Of a stretch of 51,149 nt of DNA, positions 25,817 to 33,964 are shown piece after piece (the first letter of the stretch is position 1; each line of letters starts with the position of its first letter). Below the pieces are notes generated by a model. The model did no database searches. It saw only the letters and a program-made list of their open reading frames with translations, and was not told the DNA's origin. The translations under genes and the position numbers were made by a program. This DNA is from Campylobacteraceae bacterium (GTDB lineage: Bacteria > Campylobacterota > Campylobacteria > Campylobacterales > Sulfurospirillaceae), in assembly GCA_026988975.1 (NCBI GenBank), contig JALSKH010000129.1, forward strand, positions 1-51,149, read 5' to 3'.

Positions 25817-26167
25817 ATGAGACATAAGCATGGATATAGAAAGCTAGGCCGTACTTCAACACATAGAAGTGCGCTTTTAAAAAATCTAGCAATCGCAATT
25901 ATAAAATATGAAAAAATTGAGACAACTCTACCAAAAGCAAAAGAGCTTAGAGGATATATAGAGAAGTTGATAACAAGAGCTAGAAAAGGTGATTCTAACG
26001 CACATAGAGCTGTATTTGCATCTCTTCAAGATAAAGAGTGCACAAAGAGACTTGTAGAAGAGATAGCACCAAAGTATGTAGATAGAAATGGTGGCTACAC
26101 AAGAATAATAAAAACAAGAACCAGAAGAGGCGATGCAGCCGATATGGCATTTTTAGAATTAGTATAA
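25817..26167 (+). CDS. rplQ: 50S ribosomal protein L17
   Basis: Last gene of the alpha operon. The 116-aa protein starts [20 protein letters not shown] and contains [20 protein letters not shown], both diagnostic. A hairpin 9 nt after the stop probably ends the superoperon. Confidence 0.98.
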   Translation: MRHKHGYRKLGRTSTHRSALLKNLAIAIIKYEKIETTLPKAKELRGYIEKLITRARKGDSNAHRAVFASLQDKECTKRLVEEIAPKYVDRNGGYTRIIKTRTRRGDAADMAFLELV

Positions 26168-26175
26168 AATCAAAA

Positions 26176-26198
26176 GGAGACTATTTTTCATAGTCTCC
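26176..26198 (+). terminator. Terminator hairpin after rplQ
   Basis: GGAGACTAT / ATAGTCTCC, a perfect 9-bp stem with loop TTTTC. The T-run after the stem is poor (AACTTC), so termination may need another factor or the hairpin may protect the 3' end. Confidence 0.6.
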
Positions 26199-26255
26199 AA
26201 CTTCAAATAGACTTGCAAATATAGATACTCTGCAAAAAAATCTACTTCTTTTCAA

Positions 26256-26290
26256 TTGACATACTATAAGTCGGAATTATTATATATAAT
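26256..26290 (+). promoter_or_regulatory. Promoter of the nifU-like/murE gene cluster
   Basis: TTGACA at 26256-26261 and a TATATATAAT stretch ending at 26290. A 16-18 nt spacing fits TTATAT within the stretch; the canonical TATAAT lies 23 nt away. Which hexamer is used cannot be told by eye. Confidence 0.5.
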
Positions 26291-26360
26291 TTATCTTTTG
26301 TAATTCAGTCGTTTTTAACCAAATATTAGACAAAATAAGAAAAAAATATCAGGATAAAGC

Positions 26361-26636
26361 ATGATACCATTTTCAGATGAAGAATTAACCCCTGCAGTAG
26401 AGAAGTCTTTGGAAAAAGTTAAGCCTATGTTGGCTTTGGACGGTGGTGGTTTGACGCTGCTTGGCATAAAAAACGGAAAAGTTTTTGTTCAACTTCAAGG
26501 TGCTTGCCATGGGTGTGCGTCTGCTTCTCAAACACTAAAGTATGGCATAGAGAGACAGCTTAGGATTGACATTCATCCGGAAATCGAGGTCATAAGTATT
26601 CCATTGGGAACAGAATTTGATATCGAGGCACTCTAA
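26361..26636 (+). CDS. NifU C-terminal-like iron-sulfur scaffold protein
   Basis: Carries or transfers Fe-S clusters. The 91-aa protein has ALDGGGLTLLGIKNGKVFVQ and then QGACHGCASASQTLKYGIE with C49 and C52 as the CxxC cluster ligands, as in Nfu proteins and the NifU C-terminal domain. Gene order with murE and tkt is conserved in Campylobacter. A full-length NifU is not encoded in this window. Confidence 0.9.
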   Translation: MIPFSDEELTPAVEKSLEKVKPMLALDGGGLTLLGIKNGKVFVQLQGACHGCASASQTLKYGIERQLRIDIHPEIEVISIPLGTEFDIEAL

Positions 26637-26641
26637 AAAAT

Positions 26642-27208
26642 ATGAATCTACATGTAACGCTTGGTATTGATAGCTTTTACAAGAAAGATTATTCATTGGC
26701 TCTTTTTTATTTTTCATTGGTATTAGAAAAAGATCCCTTGAATGAAGATGCAAAGCTAGGTGCGATACTCTCTGACATGGCTAGTGAAAAAGAGGAAGAG
26801 GCAGTCGCATTACTAGAGTATTACCTTTTATCAAAAGAGTCTGACTATGAGGGAGAGAGGGTCAATATGCAAGAGATTATAGAGTTGATAGACAGTAGCG
26901 TAGAGTCTATATATACTCTAATCGAAGATAGGGAGTTAGAGAATGTAATTGCCCAAGAAAATGGCATTGAGTATGATGACTTTAAAGAACTTGTAAAAAA
27001 CAGGGGCAACTTCACTCAAGCTTTTGAAGATATAATGTTTTCAACAAAAGTTTTGATTTCTAAAAAAGAGGATTTTATAGATTTTTTGGATAAGCTTATA
27101 GAAAATGGGTTTAAAGATATATCGCTAAACTACTTAGAAAGCGCTATTAGCGTGTTTCCAAATGACAAAAAACTTCGTTCATTAGTCACAAAAGCACAAG
27201 ATTACTAA
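26642..27208 (+). CDS. Conserved Campylobacterota protein with TPR-like start
   Basis: The 188-aa product is acidic and helical. Residues 1-60 (LGIDSFYKKDYSLALFYFSL, then EKDPLNEDAKLGAILS) look like one TPR pair. No enzyme motif or membrane segment is visible. The gene overlaps murE by one base and starts 5 nt after the nifU-like gene, so the three form one operon. A gene in the same place exists in Campylobacter (from memory, Cj1640). Function unknown. Confidence 0.65.
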   Translation: MNLHVTLGIDSFYKKDYSLALFYFSLVLEKDPLNEDAKLGAILSDMASEKEEEAVALLEYYLLSKESDYEGERVNMQEIIELIDSSVESIYTLIEDRELENVIAQENGIEYDDFKELVKNRGNFTQAFEDIMFSTKVLISKKEDFIDFLDKLIENGFKDISLNYLESAISVFPNDKKLRSLVTKAQDY

Positions 27209-28500
27209 TGAAACAAAATAACTATGAATTCTCCTTTATAACCGATGATTCATCAAAATGTACCAAAGAGAGTGCATTTTTTCTAACAAAATTAAATGAA
27301 CGATACCTTGATGATGCAAAAAAGAGAGGTTGCACTCATATATTGGATGCGAGCGAAGTTTCCAAAATCATGGGCATAGAAGAGATAAAAATCATAGGAA
27401 TTACCGGCACAAATGGCAAAACAACAACAGCGGCTGCCATCTACTCTATACTTTTGGATTTGGGAAAAAAGGTAGCGCTTCAAGGTACAAGAGGTTGTTT
27501 TATAAATGAGACTCAAATTGCACCAAAGGGATTGACTACACCTACTATTTTTCAAACGATGTTGCATATAAAAAGAGCGATTGAAGAGGGTTGTGAATAT
27601 TTTGTGATGGAAGTAAGCTCTCATGCGATAGTGCAAAATAGGATAGATGGCTTGAAGTTTGAACTAAAAATTTTCACGAATGTCACTCAAGATCATTTGG
27701 ATTATCATAAAAGTTTGGAAAACTATATCGATGTAAAAAGTAGCTTTTTTAGTGATGAGACACCTAAACTCATAAATAAAGATGATAAAAAGATAAAATT
27801 CAATACAAAAAATTGCAGAACCTATGGTATAGAAAACAGTGCAACATATAAAGTGATGGCATACACCCTAAATGACGGCATAAGCGCAGCGCTATCTAAG
27901 ATAGAAAAGGTATATGAGTTTTCTAGTGATATGCATGGGTTTTTTAATCTCTACAATTTAACAGCAGCCATAAGCGCAGTAGATATGCTTCAAGTCGCAT
28001 CAATGGAGGAGATTTGTGAAGCAGTTGAGAATTTTGCAGGAGTTGCGGGCAGGATGGAGATAGTAACAAAAGAACCACTTGTTATAGTTGATTTTGCTCA
28101 TACACCTGATGGCATGGAGAAAGTACTAGATAGTTTCAAAAACAAAGATATCGTTGTTGTTTTTGGCGCAGGCGGAGACAGAGATAGAGACAAAAGAGCA
28201 AAGATGGGTTTTATCGCTAGTAAATATGCAAAAAAGATAGTCATAACAAGCGACAATCCAAGAAGTGAAGACCCAAAACAGATCATCAATGATATACTTG
28301 GAGGCGTGAAAAATTTAGAAAATGTAACTGTAGAAGTGAACAGAAAAAAAGCACTTCAAAAAGCTTTGCAGTGGCAAAATAGAGATGAAGTTTTGTTGGT
28401 CTTAGGAAAAGGTGATGAGACATATATGGAGATAAATGGTGAAAAAATTCCATTTGATGATAGAGAAATTTTGAAACTTTTGGCAAATAGCATTTCGTGA
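27208..28500 (+). CDS. murE: UDP-MurNAc-tripeptide synthetase
   Basis: Adds meso-diaminopimelate to UDP-MurNAc-L-Ala-D-Glu in peptidoglycan synthesis, in the cytoplasm. The 430-aa protein has the Mur-ligase P-loop GTNGKTT at 67-73, EVSSHAIVQNRIDGLKF with the conserved histidine, VDFAHTPDGM, and DNPR at 349-352, the motif that selects meso-DAP over lysine. It is about 50 residues shorter than the E. coli enzyme at the N-terminus, normal for the phylum. Its final codons and the TGA stop lie in the short stem-loop element S2. Confidence 0.95.
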   Translation: MKQNNYEFSFITDDSSKCTKESAFFLTKLNERYLDDAKKRGCTHILDASEVSKIMGIEEIKIIGITGTNGKTTTAAAIYSILLDLGKKVALQGTRGCFINETQIAPKGLTTPTIFQTMLHIKRAIEEGCEYFVMEVSSHAIVQNRIDGLKFELKIFTNVTQDHLDYHKSLENYIDVKSSFFSDETPKLINKDDKKIKFNTKNCRTYGIENSATYKVMAYTLNDGISAALSKIEKVYEFSSDMHGFFNLYNLTAAISAVDMLQVASMEEICEAVENFAGVAGRMEIVTKEPLVIVDFAHTPDGMEKVLDSFKNKDIVVVFGAGGDRDRDKRAKMGFIASKYAKKIVITSDNPRSEDPKQIINDILGGVKNLENVTVEVNRKKALQKALQWQNRDEVLLVLGKGDETYMEINGEKIPFDDREILKLLANSIS

Positions 28501-28555
28501 GGCTCAGACCGTAGGGAGGATTTGTCCTCTAAGAAATGCTATTTGCCAAAAGTTT
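28474..28555 (+). repeat. Short stem-loop element, copy 2 (conserved 36-nt loop)
   Basis: Arms 28474-28496 and 28533-28555 pair perfectly over 23 bp, extendable by a G-U and two A-U pairs to about 26 bp. The 36-nt loop 28497-28532 begins GTGAGGCTCAGACC, contains GGGAGGATTTG and ends CCTCTAA, as at 2064-2099. The left arm is coding sequence for the last residues of MurE and the stop TGA is in the loop. No T-run follows the right arm. Confidence 0.85.
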
Positions 28556-28584
28556 TAAAAATATGATAAATTAGGATAAAATAG

Positions 28585-28953
28585 ATGACATTCGAGATGT
28601 TATACAGTAAAATTCATAGAGCCGTCGTGAGTGATGCAAATCTTAACTATATAGGTTCGATTACGATAGATAGAGATTTGATGGATGCAGCTAAACTTAG
28701 AGTTGGACAAAAAGTAGAGATAGTCAATATAAATAACGGCGAAAGATTTAGCACTTATGTGATAGAAGGTGCCAGAGGGAAAAAAGAGATTTGCCTCAAT
28801 GGAGCAGCAGCGAGAAAAGCAGAGATCGGAGATAGGGTTATCATCATCTCGTATGCTAGCATGAGTGAAGAGGAGCTTGAGAGTTTCAAGCCATCAGTGG
28901 TTCTTGTGGATGAAAATAACCACATAGAAGAGATAAGAGATTTTGTAGGATAA
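28585..28953 (+). CDS. panD: Aspartate 1-decarboxylase proenzyme
   Basis: Makes beta-alanine for pantothenate. The 122-aa proenzyme has the self-cleavage site G24-S25 in [18 protein letters not shown], where the pyruvoyl group forms on S25. K9 of SKIHRA and the later [20 protein letters not shown] and VIIISYA are typical. Family members start a few residues before SKIHRA, so the ATG at 28597 is also possible. Confidence 0.95.
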   Translation: MTFEMLYSKIHRAVVSDANLNYIGSITIDRDLMDAAKLRVGQKVEIVNINNGERFSTYVIEGARGKKEICLNGAAARKAEIGDRVIIISYASMSEEELESFKPSVVLVDENNHIEEIRDFVG

Positions 28954-28957
28954 TAAA

Positions 28958-29269
28958 ATGTTTGAAAATATGGATTTCTCCAAGATGGGAGAGATGTTGG
29001 AGTTGGCGCAGAAACAGGCAAAGAAGATGGAAGAGGATGCAGGAAATAAGGAGTTTACCGCAAAAAGTGGTGGTGGACTTGTAAAAGTGAGTCTAAATGG
29101 ACATGGTGAAGTTATCGATTTGAGTTTTGATGATTCACTGCTTGAAGATAAAGAGTCTTTGCAAATTCTTTTGATGAGTGCGATAAATGATGCTTATAAA
29201 ATGGTGGAAGAAGATAAAAAGATGGCAGCATCACAAATGCTCGGCGGTTTAGGCGGTTTGGGTAAATAA
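28958..29269 (+). CDS. YbaB/EbfC family nucleoid-associated protein
   Basis: A DNA-binding dimer of about 100 aa. The product MFENMDFSKMGEMLELAQKQ... with VKVSLNGHGEVIDLSFDDSL and a C-terminal glycine-rich GGLGGLGK matches the family. It starts 4 nt after panD. In other bacteria it is next to dnaX/recR; here the neighbours are panD, a PDZ protein and ispA, as in Campylobacter. Confidence 0.9.
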   Translation: MFENMDFSKMGEMLELAQKQAKKMEEDAGNKEFTAKSGGGLVKVSLNGHGEVIDLSFDDSLLEDKESLQILLMSAINDAYKMVEEDKKMAASQMLGGLGGLGK

Positions 29270-29283
29270 TATAAGGAGTTTTT

Positions 29284-30294
29284 ATGAAAATCCTGTTGAG
29301 TCTAATTTTTGGTATAAATCTGCTTTTTAGTGCTAGTTTTGTATATCCAAATTTCAAGCAGTGTTATAGAAAGGATATCAAATCTATCGTATATTTTGGA
29401 GATACAAAAGCTATAGCTATCTCTAAACATTATGCTGTGGCATATCTAAAAAAGAGACCAAAATACCCCTTTGTAAAACATGACCCTTTTTTGGATCTAT
29501 ATCTTTTTTATAGTCAAAAACCACTACACCCCGTAAGATTAAAAGATACAGACAAGCTAAGCCTAGGTGAGTGGCTTGCAAGCATAGATGAAAATTCACT
29601 ATATGTCGGCAACTTTGCTAAAAGAGGTCAGGGGCTAGATATATTTTTTAAGCAAAACAGTAAAACCCCGCCAAATAGTATGATCACATGTCTGTGCTGC
29701 GATGTTTATGGCGTTGGCATGGGAGATGGAAAATTTATATCATCAAAGTTTATAAAAAGATTTTTACACTCTACGGATATATTTTATGGAGACATAGGCG
29801 TTAGGTTTGATAAAAGAGGTAAGAGCGTGATAGTACTCTCTGCAAATCCACTATTTCCTCATCAGCTACTAAAGCGCGGTGATATAATCAAAAAGATAAA
29901 TGGCAAAAAAATTAACTCGATAGAAGATGCGCAAAATATAATCCTTTTTCAAAAGAGAAACAGTGTTATCAAAGTGAAATTTTTGAGAAATGGAAAGCTA
30001 CGAACAGCAAAGATAAAAGTACAAAAAAGATTTGGCGGTGGCGAACTGAGCGATACATTTTTGGAGACTAAAGGTCTGTTTTTTGATAAAAACTTAAAGA
30101 TTTTGGCTATATCAAAAGGCTCGTTTGGAGAGAAACTTGGCTTAAAAATAGGCGATAAACTACTCGAGGTCGATGGAAAAAGTGTGAAAAACGAGAATGA
30201 AATCAAATATATATTTTCAAAATTAAAAAACAAAGAGATTAGTCTTCTCTTTGATAGAGATAATTTTCAATTTTTTGTAAAGGTGCCTTTGTAG
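29284..30294 (+). CDS. Secreted PDZ-domain protein of the Campylobacterota
   Basis: The 336-aa product has an N-terminal signal peptide (MKILLSLIFGINLLFSAS). Two PDZ-like regions are visible: one around LSANPLFPHQLLKRGDIIKK (about residues 180-230) and one near the C-terminus, FGEKLGLKIGDKLLEVDGKS. A CLCCD cysteine cluster lies near residue 140. No protease catalytic triad is evident, so it is probably a periplasmic binding or scaffolding protein. It is located between ybaB and ispA, as in Campylobacter (from memory, Cj1643). Function unknown. Confidence 0.75.
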   Translation: MKILLSLIFGINLLFSASFVYPNFKQCYRKDIKSIVYFGDTKAIAISKHYAVAYLKKRPKYPFVKHDPFLDLYLFYSQKPLHPVRLKDTDKLSLGEWLASIDENSLYVGNFAKRGQGLDIFFKQNSKTPPNSMITCLCCDVYGVGMGDGKFISSKFIKRFLHSTDIFYGDIGVRFDKRGKSVIVLSANPLFPHQLLKRGDIIKKINGKKINSIEDAQNIILFQKRNSVIKVKFLRNGKLRTAKIKVQKRFGGGELSDTFLETKGLFFDKNLKILAISKGSFGEKLGLKIGDKLLEVDGKSVKNENEIKYIFSKLKNKEISLLFDRDNFQFFVKVPL

Positions 30295-30296
30295 AT

Positions 30297-31151
30297 ATGC
30301 AAGAGAAAATTTTAAAAGAGTTTGAAGAGTATTTAGAGAAAAATCTACCTGCCATAGAGGGTTTTCATCCCCATTTTCAGCGAGCATTGGGCGAGATTTT
30401 GTTGGCTGGTGGTAAAAGATTTAGACCTATGTTACTTTTGAGTGTGGTTGATGTTTGCGCACCACTTTTACTTAGAAATTCATTTCCAGTCGCTCTTGGA
30501 GTCGAAATGTTGCATACCTACTCTTTGATCCATGATGATTTGCCAGCCATGGATGATGCAGACCTTAGAAGAGGACACCAAACCCTACATGTAGAGTATA
30601 ACGAAGTGACAGCCATATTAGCAGGAGATGCGCTAAATACAGATGCTTTTTATATGATTGCAACTGCCCCATTAAGCGACAAAACAAGAGTCGAATTGGT
30701 AAAAATCTTGGCACAAAATGGCGGAAGTGGCGGTATGGTGATAGGTCAGGCGATTGATTGTGAGTTTGAAGGGCAGATTTTAAAACAGAGTCAATTAGAA
30801 TTTTTGCACTTAAACAAAACAGCAAAACTTATAGCTGCTTCCCTGCTGATGGGCGCTGTTATCTGTGAGCTTGATGAAAACTCAAAAGATGCGATATATA
30901 GTTTTGGTTTAAAGTTGGGTCTTCTGTTTCAGATTCAAGATGACATCATAGACGCAACTCAGAGCAAAGAGGAAGCAGGCAAGCCGACAGGAAACGATGA
31001 ACAAAAAAATTCGTTTGTAAATCTTTTAGGGTTAGATGAAGCTTTAAAATACAGAGACAATGCGTTGGAAGCTCTACATGCAGAGTTAAAAAAATTAGAT
31101 AAAAAATTAGCCGAAAGGTTAAATACTATAGTAAAGGGATACTTTGGATAA
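30297..31151 (+). CDS. ispA: Farnesyl/geranyl diphosphate synthase
   Basis: Builds C15 isoprenoid diphosphate for undecaprenyl and quinone synthesis. The 284-aa protein has GGKRFRPML, the first aspartate-rich motif DDLPAMDD at 80-87, and the second, DDIID, at 215-219. The two-residue insertion in the first motif is the bacterial type. It overlaps tkt by 8 nt. It contains one exact and one near copy of the CTACATGTAGAG motif. Confidence 0.95.
   Translation: MQEKILKEFEEYLEKNLPAIEGFHPHFQRALGEILLAGGKRFRPMLLLSVVDVCAPLLLRNSFPVALGVEMLHTYSLIHDDLPAMDDADLRRGHQTLHVEYNEVTAILAGDALNTDAFYMIATAPLSDKTRVELVKILAQNGGSGGMVIGQAIDCEFEGQILKQSQLEFLHLNKTAKLIAASLLMGAVICELDENSKDAIYSFGLKLGLLFQIQDDIIDATQSKEEAGKPTGNDEQKNSFVNLLGLDEALKYRDNALEALHAELKKLDKKLAERLNTIVKGYFG
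30585..30596 (+). repeat. CTACATGTAGAG motif (in ispA)
   Basis: Twelve bases of the palindrome; reads CTA CAT GTA GAG (LHVE) in the ispA frame. A near copy with one change, CTCTACATGCAGAG (31072-31085), encodes LHAE in the same gene. Confidence 0.7.
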
Positions 31152-33129
31152 TTTAGAAATGTTACAAAAACAGGCAGATACGATCAGATTTCTTTGTGCA
31201 GATATGGTGCAAAAAGCAAACAGTGGACACCCAGGAGCCCCTATGGGATTGGCAGATATTGTCACAGTTTTAAGCAAACACTTAAGACACAACCCGAAAG
31301 ATCCAAAATGGTTAGATAGAGACAGATTGGTCTTTAGTGGTGGACATGCCTCCTCTTTGATTTACTCATTTTTGCATTTGAGCGGATATGATATAAGCCT
31401 TGAAGATTTAAAAAACTTCAGACAATTAGGTAGTATTACTCCAGGACATCCAGAGTATGGGGATGTTCCAGGAGTTGAGATCACAACAGGACCGCTGGGT
31501 CAAGGTGTTGCAAATGCAGTTGGTTTTGCTATGGCAGAGAAGATGGCACAAAGCAGACTAAATAGTGAAACAGCGAAGATAATAGACCATAAAGTATATG
31601 CTCTTTGTGGGGATGGAGACTTGGAAGAGGGCATTAGTTATGAGGCTTGTGCGCTAGCAGGACATTTAGGATTGGACAATCTGGTTCTCATCTATGATTG
31701 TAACTCAATAACCATAGAGGGAGACACACAATTAGCTTGGAGTGAAGATGTCAAGATGCGTTTTGAAGCTCAAGGCTGGCAAGTTTCACGCATAGATGGT
31801 CATGATTATGAAGAGATAAACGAAGTGTTAGAAAATGCAAAAAACCAAACCAAACCATATCTCATAATAGCAAAAACCATCATAGGAAAAGGTGCGGTTG
31901 GGCTAGAGGGAACTAGTGCGACTCACGGGGCGCCATTGGGTGCTGAAGTGATAAGAGAGTCTAAGATAAAAGCAGGATTTGACCCTGACAAAGAGTTTTT
32001 CGTTAGTGATGATGTCAGAGCTAGATTTGAATGCGCAGTTGAAAAGGGAGACCTAGCACAACGGGAGTGGAAGAAACTTTTAAATGAAGCGCCATATATA
32101 GAGCAAAATGAAGCCCTAAAAGCACTTTTAAATCCAGATTTTTCCAAGATAGATTGGCCTAGTTTTGAAGATAGCAGTATGGTTGCTACTAGAGACAGCA
32201 ATGGACAGATTTTAAATGCCATCGCAAGAGCGATTCCAGGTTTTGTTGGCGGAAGTGCGGATTTGGCACCATCAAATAAGAGTTTTCTAAAAGATATGGG
32301 CTATTTTCCAGATGGTAGAAATATCCACTTCGGTATCCGCGAACACTCTATGGCAGCCATCACAAATGCTATAAGTTTATATGGTCTTTTTATCCCTTTT
32401 AGTTCCACATTTTTTATATTTAGCGACTACCTAAAGCCAGCAGCTAGACTTTCAGCACTCATGAAGATACAAAACTTTTTCGTTTGGACTCACGATAGCA
32501 TAGGCGTTGGAGAAGATGGACCAACTCATCAGCCTATAGAGCAGTTGAGCCAATTTAGAGCAATGCCAAACTTCTATACATTTCGCCCAGCAGATGCAAG
32601 TGAAAATGTAGAGTGTTGGAAAAAAGCACTCAGCATGAAAAACTCACCATCAGCTTTTGTTCTCTCTCGCCAAAAACTTCAGACTCTAAAAGCAGGCGAA
32701 GTAGAGTTTGGAGAAGTAGCAAAAGGTGGATATTTGGTTAAAAAAAGAGAAAATGCAACTCTTACGATCATAGCAAGTGGAAGTGAACTTATGCCATCAC
32801 TAAAAGCAGCCTGTCATCTGGAGTTAGCAGGCATAAATGCAAATGTAGTAAGTGTGCCTTGTTTTGACCTTTTCGTAGAGCAAGATAAAAGCTACATAGA
32901 CAAAGTAATCGACCCAAAAACAAAAGTTCTAACCGTAGAAGCAGCAAGTGGAAACGAGTGGTATAGATTTGCAGACGCCGTTCTAGGAATGACAACTTTC
33001 GGAGCAAGTGCTCCCGCAAATGAACTTTTCAAAAAGTTCGGCTTCACCATAAAAGGCATAAAACAAAGAGCCATGAGCCTAATGAACAAAGAGTACATAG
33101 AAACAGAAGCAAAAGGCGAAAAGATATAG
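31144..33129 (+). CDS. tkt: Transketolase
   Basis: Thiamine-dependent two-carbon transfer in the non-oxidative pentose phosphate pathway; also needed for ribose synthesis. The 661-aa protein has MVQKANSGHPGAPMGLADI at the N-terminus, the thiamine diphosphate/metal motif GDGDLEEGISYEA, FGIREHSMAAI, and DSIGVGEDGPTHQPIEQL. The best start is TTG at 31144, inside the end of ispA; an ATG at 31159 would drop five residues without loss of conserved sequence, so either may be used. Confidence 0.97.
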   Translation: MDNLEMLQKQADTIRFLCADMVQKANSGHPGAPMGLADIVTVLSKHLRHNPKDPKWLDRDRLVFSGGHASSLIYSFLHLSGYDISLEDLKNFRQLGSITPGHPEYGDVPGVEITTGPLGQGVANAVGFAMAEKMAQSRLNSETAKIIDHKVYALCGDGDLEEGISYEACALAGHLGLDNLVLIYDCNSITIEGDTQLAWSEDVKMRFEAQGWQVSRIDGHDYEEINEVLENAKNQTKPYLIIAKTIIGKGAVGLEGTSATHGAPLGAEVIRESKIKAGFDPDKEFFVSDDVRARFECAVEKGDLAQREWKKLLNEAPYIEQNEALKALLNPDFSKIDWPSFEDSSMVATRDSNGQILNAIARAIPGFVGGSADLAPSNKSFLKDMGYFPDGRNIHFGIREHSMAAITNAISLYGLFIPFSSTFFIFSDYLKPAARLSALMKIQNFFVWTHDSIGVGEDGPTHQPIEQLSQFRAMPNFYTFRPADASENVECWKKALSMKNSPSAFVLSRQKLQTLKAGEVEFGEVAKGGYLVKKRENATLTIIASGSELMPSLKAACHLELAGINANVVSVPCFDLFVEQDKSYIDKVIDPKTKVLTVEAASGNEWYRFADAVLGMTTFGASAPANELFKKFGFTIKGIKQRAMSLMNKEYIETEAKGEKI

Positions 33130-33133
33130 ATAT

Positions 33134-33178
33134 CAGGGTTTGGGATTTTGAAAAAATCAAAATTCAAACCCTGACCCC
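33134..33178. repeat. GGGTCA-type inverted repeat, copy C4
   Basis: CAGGGTTTG (33134-33142) pairs with CAAACCCTG (33165-33173), and ATTTTGA (33145-33151) with TCAAAAT (33157-33163), a long hairpin with a small bulge. On the minus strand it is headed GGGGTCAGGGT, like the repeats at 7111, 7815 and 9241. It lies 4 nt after tkt and directly before the antitoxin remnant; it may also act as a terminator for tkt. Confidence 0.65.
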
Positions 33179-33197
33179 ATTGTTCCATTGTTCCACC

Positions 33198-33356
33198 ATA
33201 AAAAATCAAAAAAAGAAAGCCATCTCTATCAGAGTATCCCAAAATGATATCTATGAATTAAAGAAAAAAGCTTTACAAAATGGTGTGCCTTATCAAAATA
33301 TCATTCAGATGCTTATACATCAATTTGCTTCCAATAAAATTCAGCTTAATATTTAA
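33198..33356 (+). pseudogene. Remnant of a CopG-like antitoxin gene
   Basis: An open frame without a start codon encodes KKKAISIRVSQNDIYELKKK and then ALQNGVPYQNIIQMLIHQFA before a stop at 33354. The pattern is the same as the C-terminal ribbon-helix-helix of the intact antitoxin on the opposite strand (NIRIPEFDMLMLKRKSAEMN, IPYQTILSSLIHQYV). The 5' part is missing and the C4 repeat stands in its place, so this looks like an older module that was truncated. Confidence 0.65.
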
Positions 33357-33384
33357 AATGCCGCAGATTGTGAATTTTAAATTT

Positions 33385-33657
33385 TTAAAAAGAGGGAGTG
33401 ATTCTCTTTGTGACATATTGATGGATTAGCGAGGAGAGTATCGTCTGATATGGGATATTCATCTCGGCACTTTTTCTTTTGAGCATTAGCATATCAAATT
33501 CAGGAATGCGAATATTTACATTTTTTGTCTTTTTTAGGAAATTTTTTGCAGCCATTTTTGCTTCCAATACCTCCTCTTCGAAATCTTCTACTCTTTGAAA
33601 TTCATCAACATTATCAACAGCTTCTAAAAGTTCTAATTCATATTTATCCATTTTCAT
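33385..33657 (-). CDS. CopG/BrnA-type antitoxin
   Basis: The 90-aa protein ends in a ribbon-helix-helix segment (VNIRIPEFDMLMLKRKSAEM, then PYQTILSSLIHQYV) that would bind the operator, while its acidic N-terminal half would bind the toxin. It overlaps the upstream toxin gene by 14 nt. Toxin-first order is the rule for BrnTA modules. A related remnant lies just downstream on the other strand. Confidence 0.8.
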   Translation of the reverse strand: MKMDKYELELLEAVDNVDEFQRVEDFEEEVLEAKMAAKNFLKKTKNVNIRIPEFDMLMLKRKSAEMNIPYQTILSSLIHQYVTKRITPSF

Positions 33658-33928
33658 GGTGATCTCCTGTATATAATTTATGCATTTTTCTACTAGGAAC
33701 TATAGTTTTTAAAAATATCTCATCACCCTCTTTTACAAAAGGTATCATATGCACATAGTTTTGAAGCACAATTATATATATGTGTTGTTTAGGATACTTC
33801 TCTTGATTTGGATGTTTGATGATGTCTAGAATATTGTCATCATAGATTTGTGCAATTACATCTTCAAAACAGACACCCCGTTCTTTTTTAAGAAGTTTAT
33901 TTTTTTCTAAGTTCCATTTAAAGTTCAT
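33644..33928 (-). CDS. BrnT-type (DUF497) toxin
   Basis: The 94-aa product begins MNFKWNLEKNKLLKKERGVC and continues FEDVIAQIYDDNILDI, the N-terminal pattern of BrnT ribonuclease toxins (F-x-W-D-x-x-K-N...H/R-G-V-x-F-E). The core ends in FLKTIVPSRKMHK, comparable to the catalytic arginine region. A near-consensus promoter ends 5 nt before the ATG, so the toxin mRNA appears leaderless, whereas the antitoxin would be translated from the overlap. Confidence 0.75.
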   Translation of the reverse strand: MNFKWNLEKNKLLKKERGVCFEDVIAQIYDDNILDIIKHPNQEKYPKQHIYIIVLQNYVHMIPFVKEGDEIFLKTIVPSRKMHKLYTGDHHENG

Positions 33929-33933
33929 GTTAA

Positions 33934-33962
33934 ATTATATTACAAAAAGTATTAAATGTCAA
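33934..33962 (-). promoter_or_regulatory. Sigma-70 promoter of the BrnTA-type operon, leaderless
   Basis: On the minus strand TTGACA, a 17-nt spacer and TATAAT, then only TTAAC before the toxin ATG. This is one of the best promoters in the window, and the spacing puts transcription start at the start codon. Confidence 0.75.
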
Positions 33963-33964
33963 TA

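Noticed and set aside
28474-28555. Short element after murE as a simple intrinsic terminator
   Set aside because: There is no T-run after the right arm, the loop is long and conserved, and the other copy lies between divergent genes where no terminator is needed.
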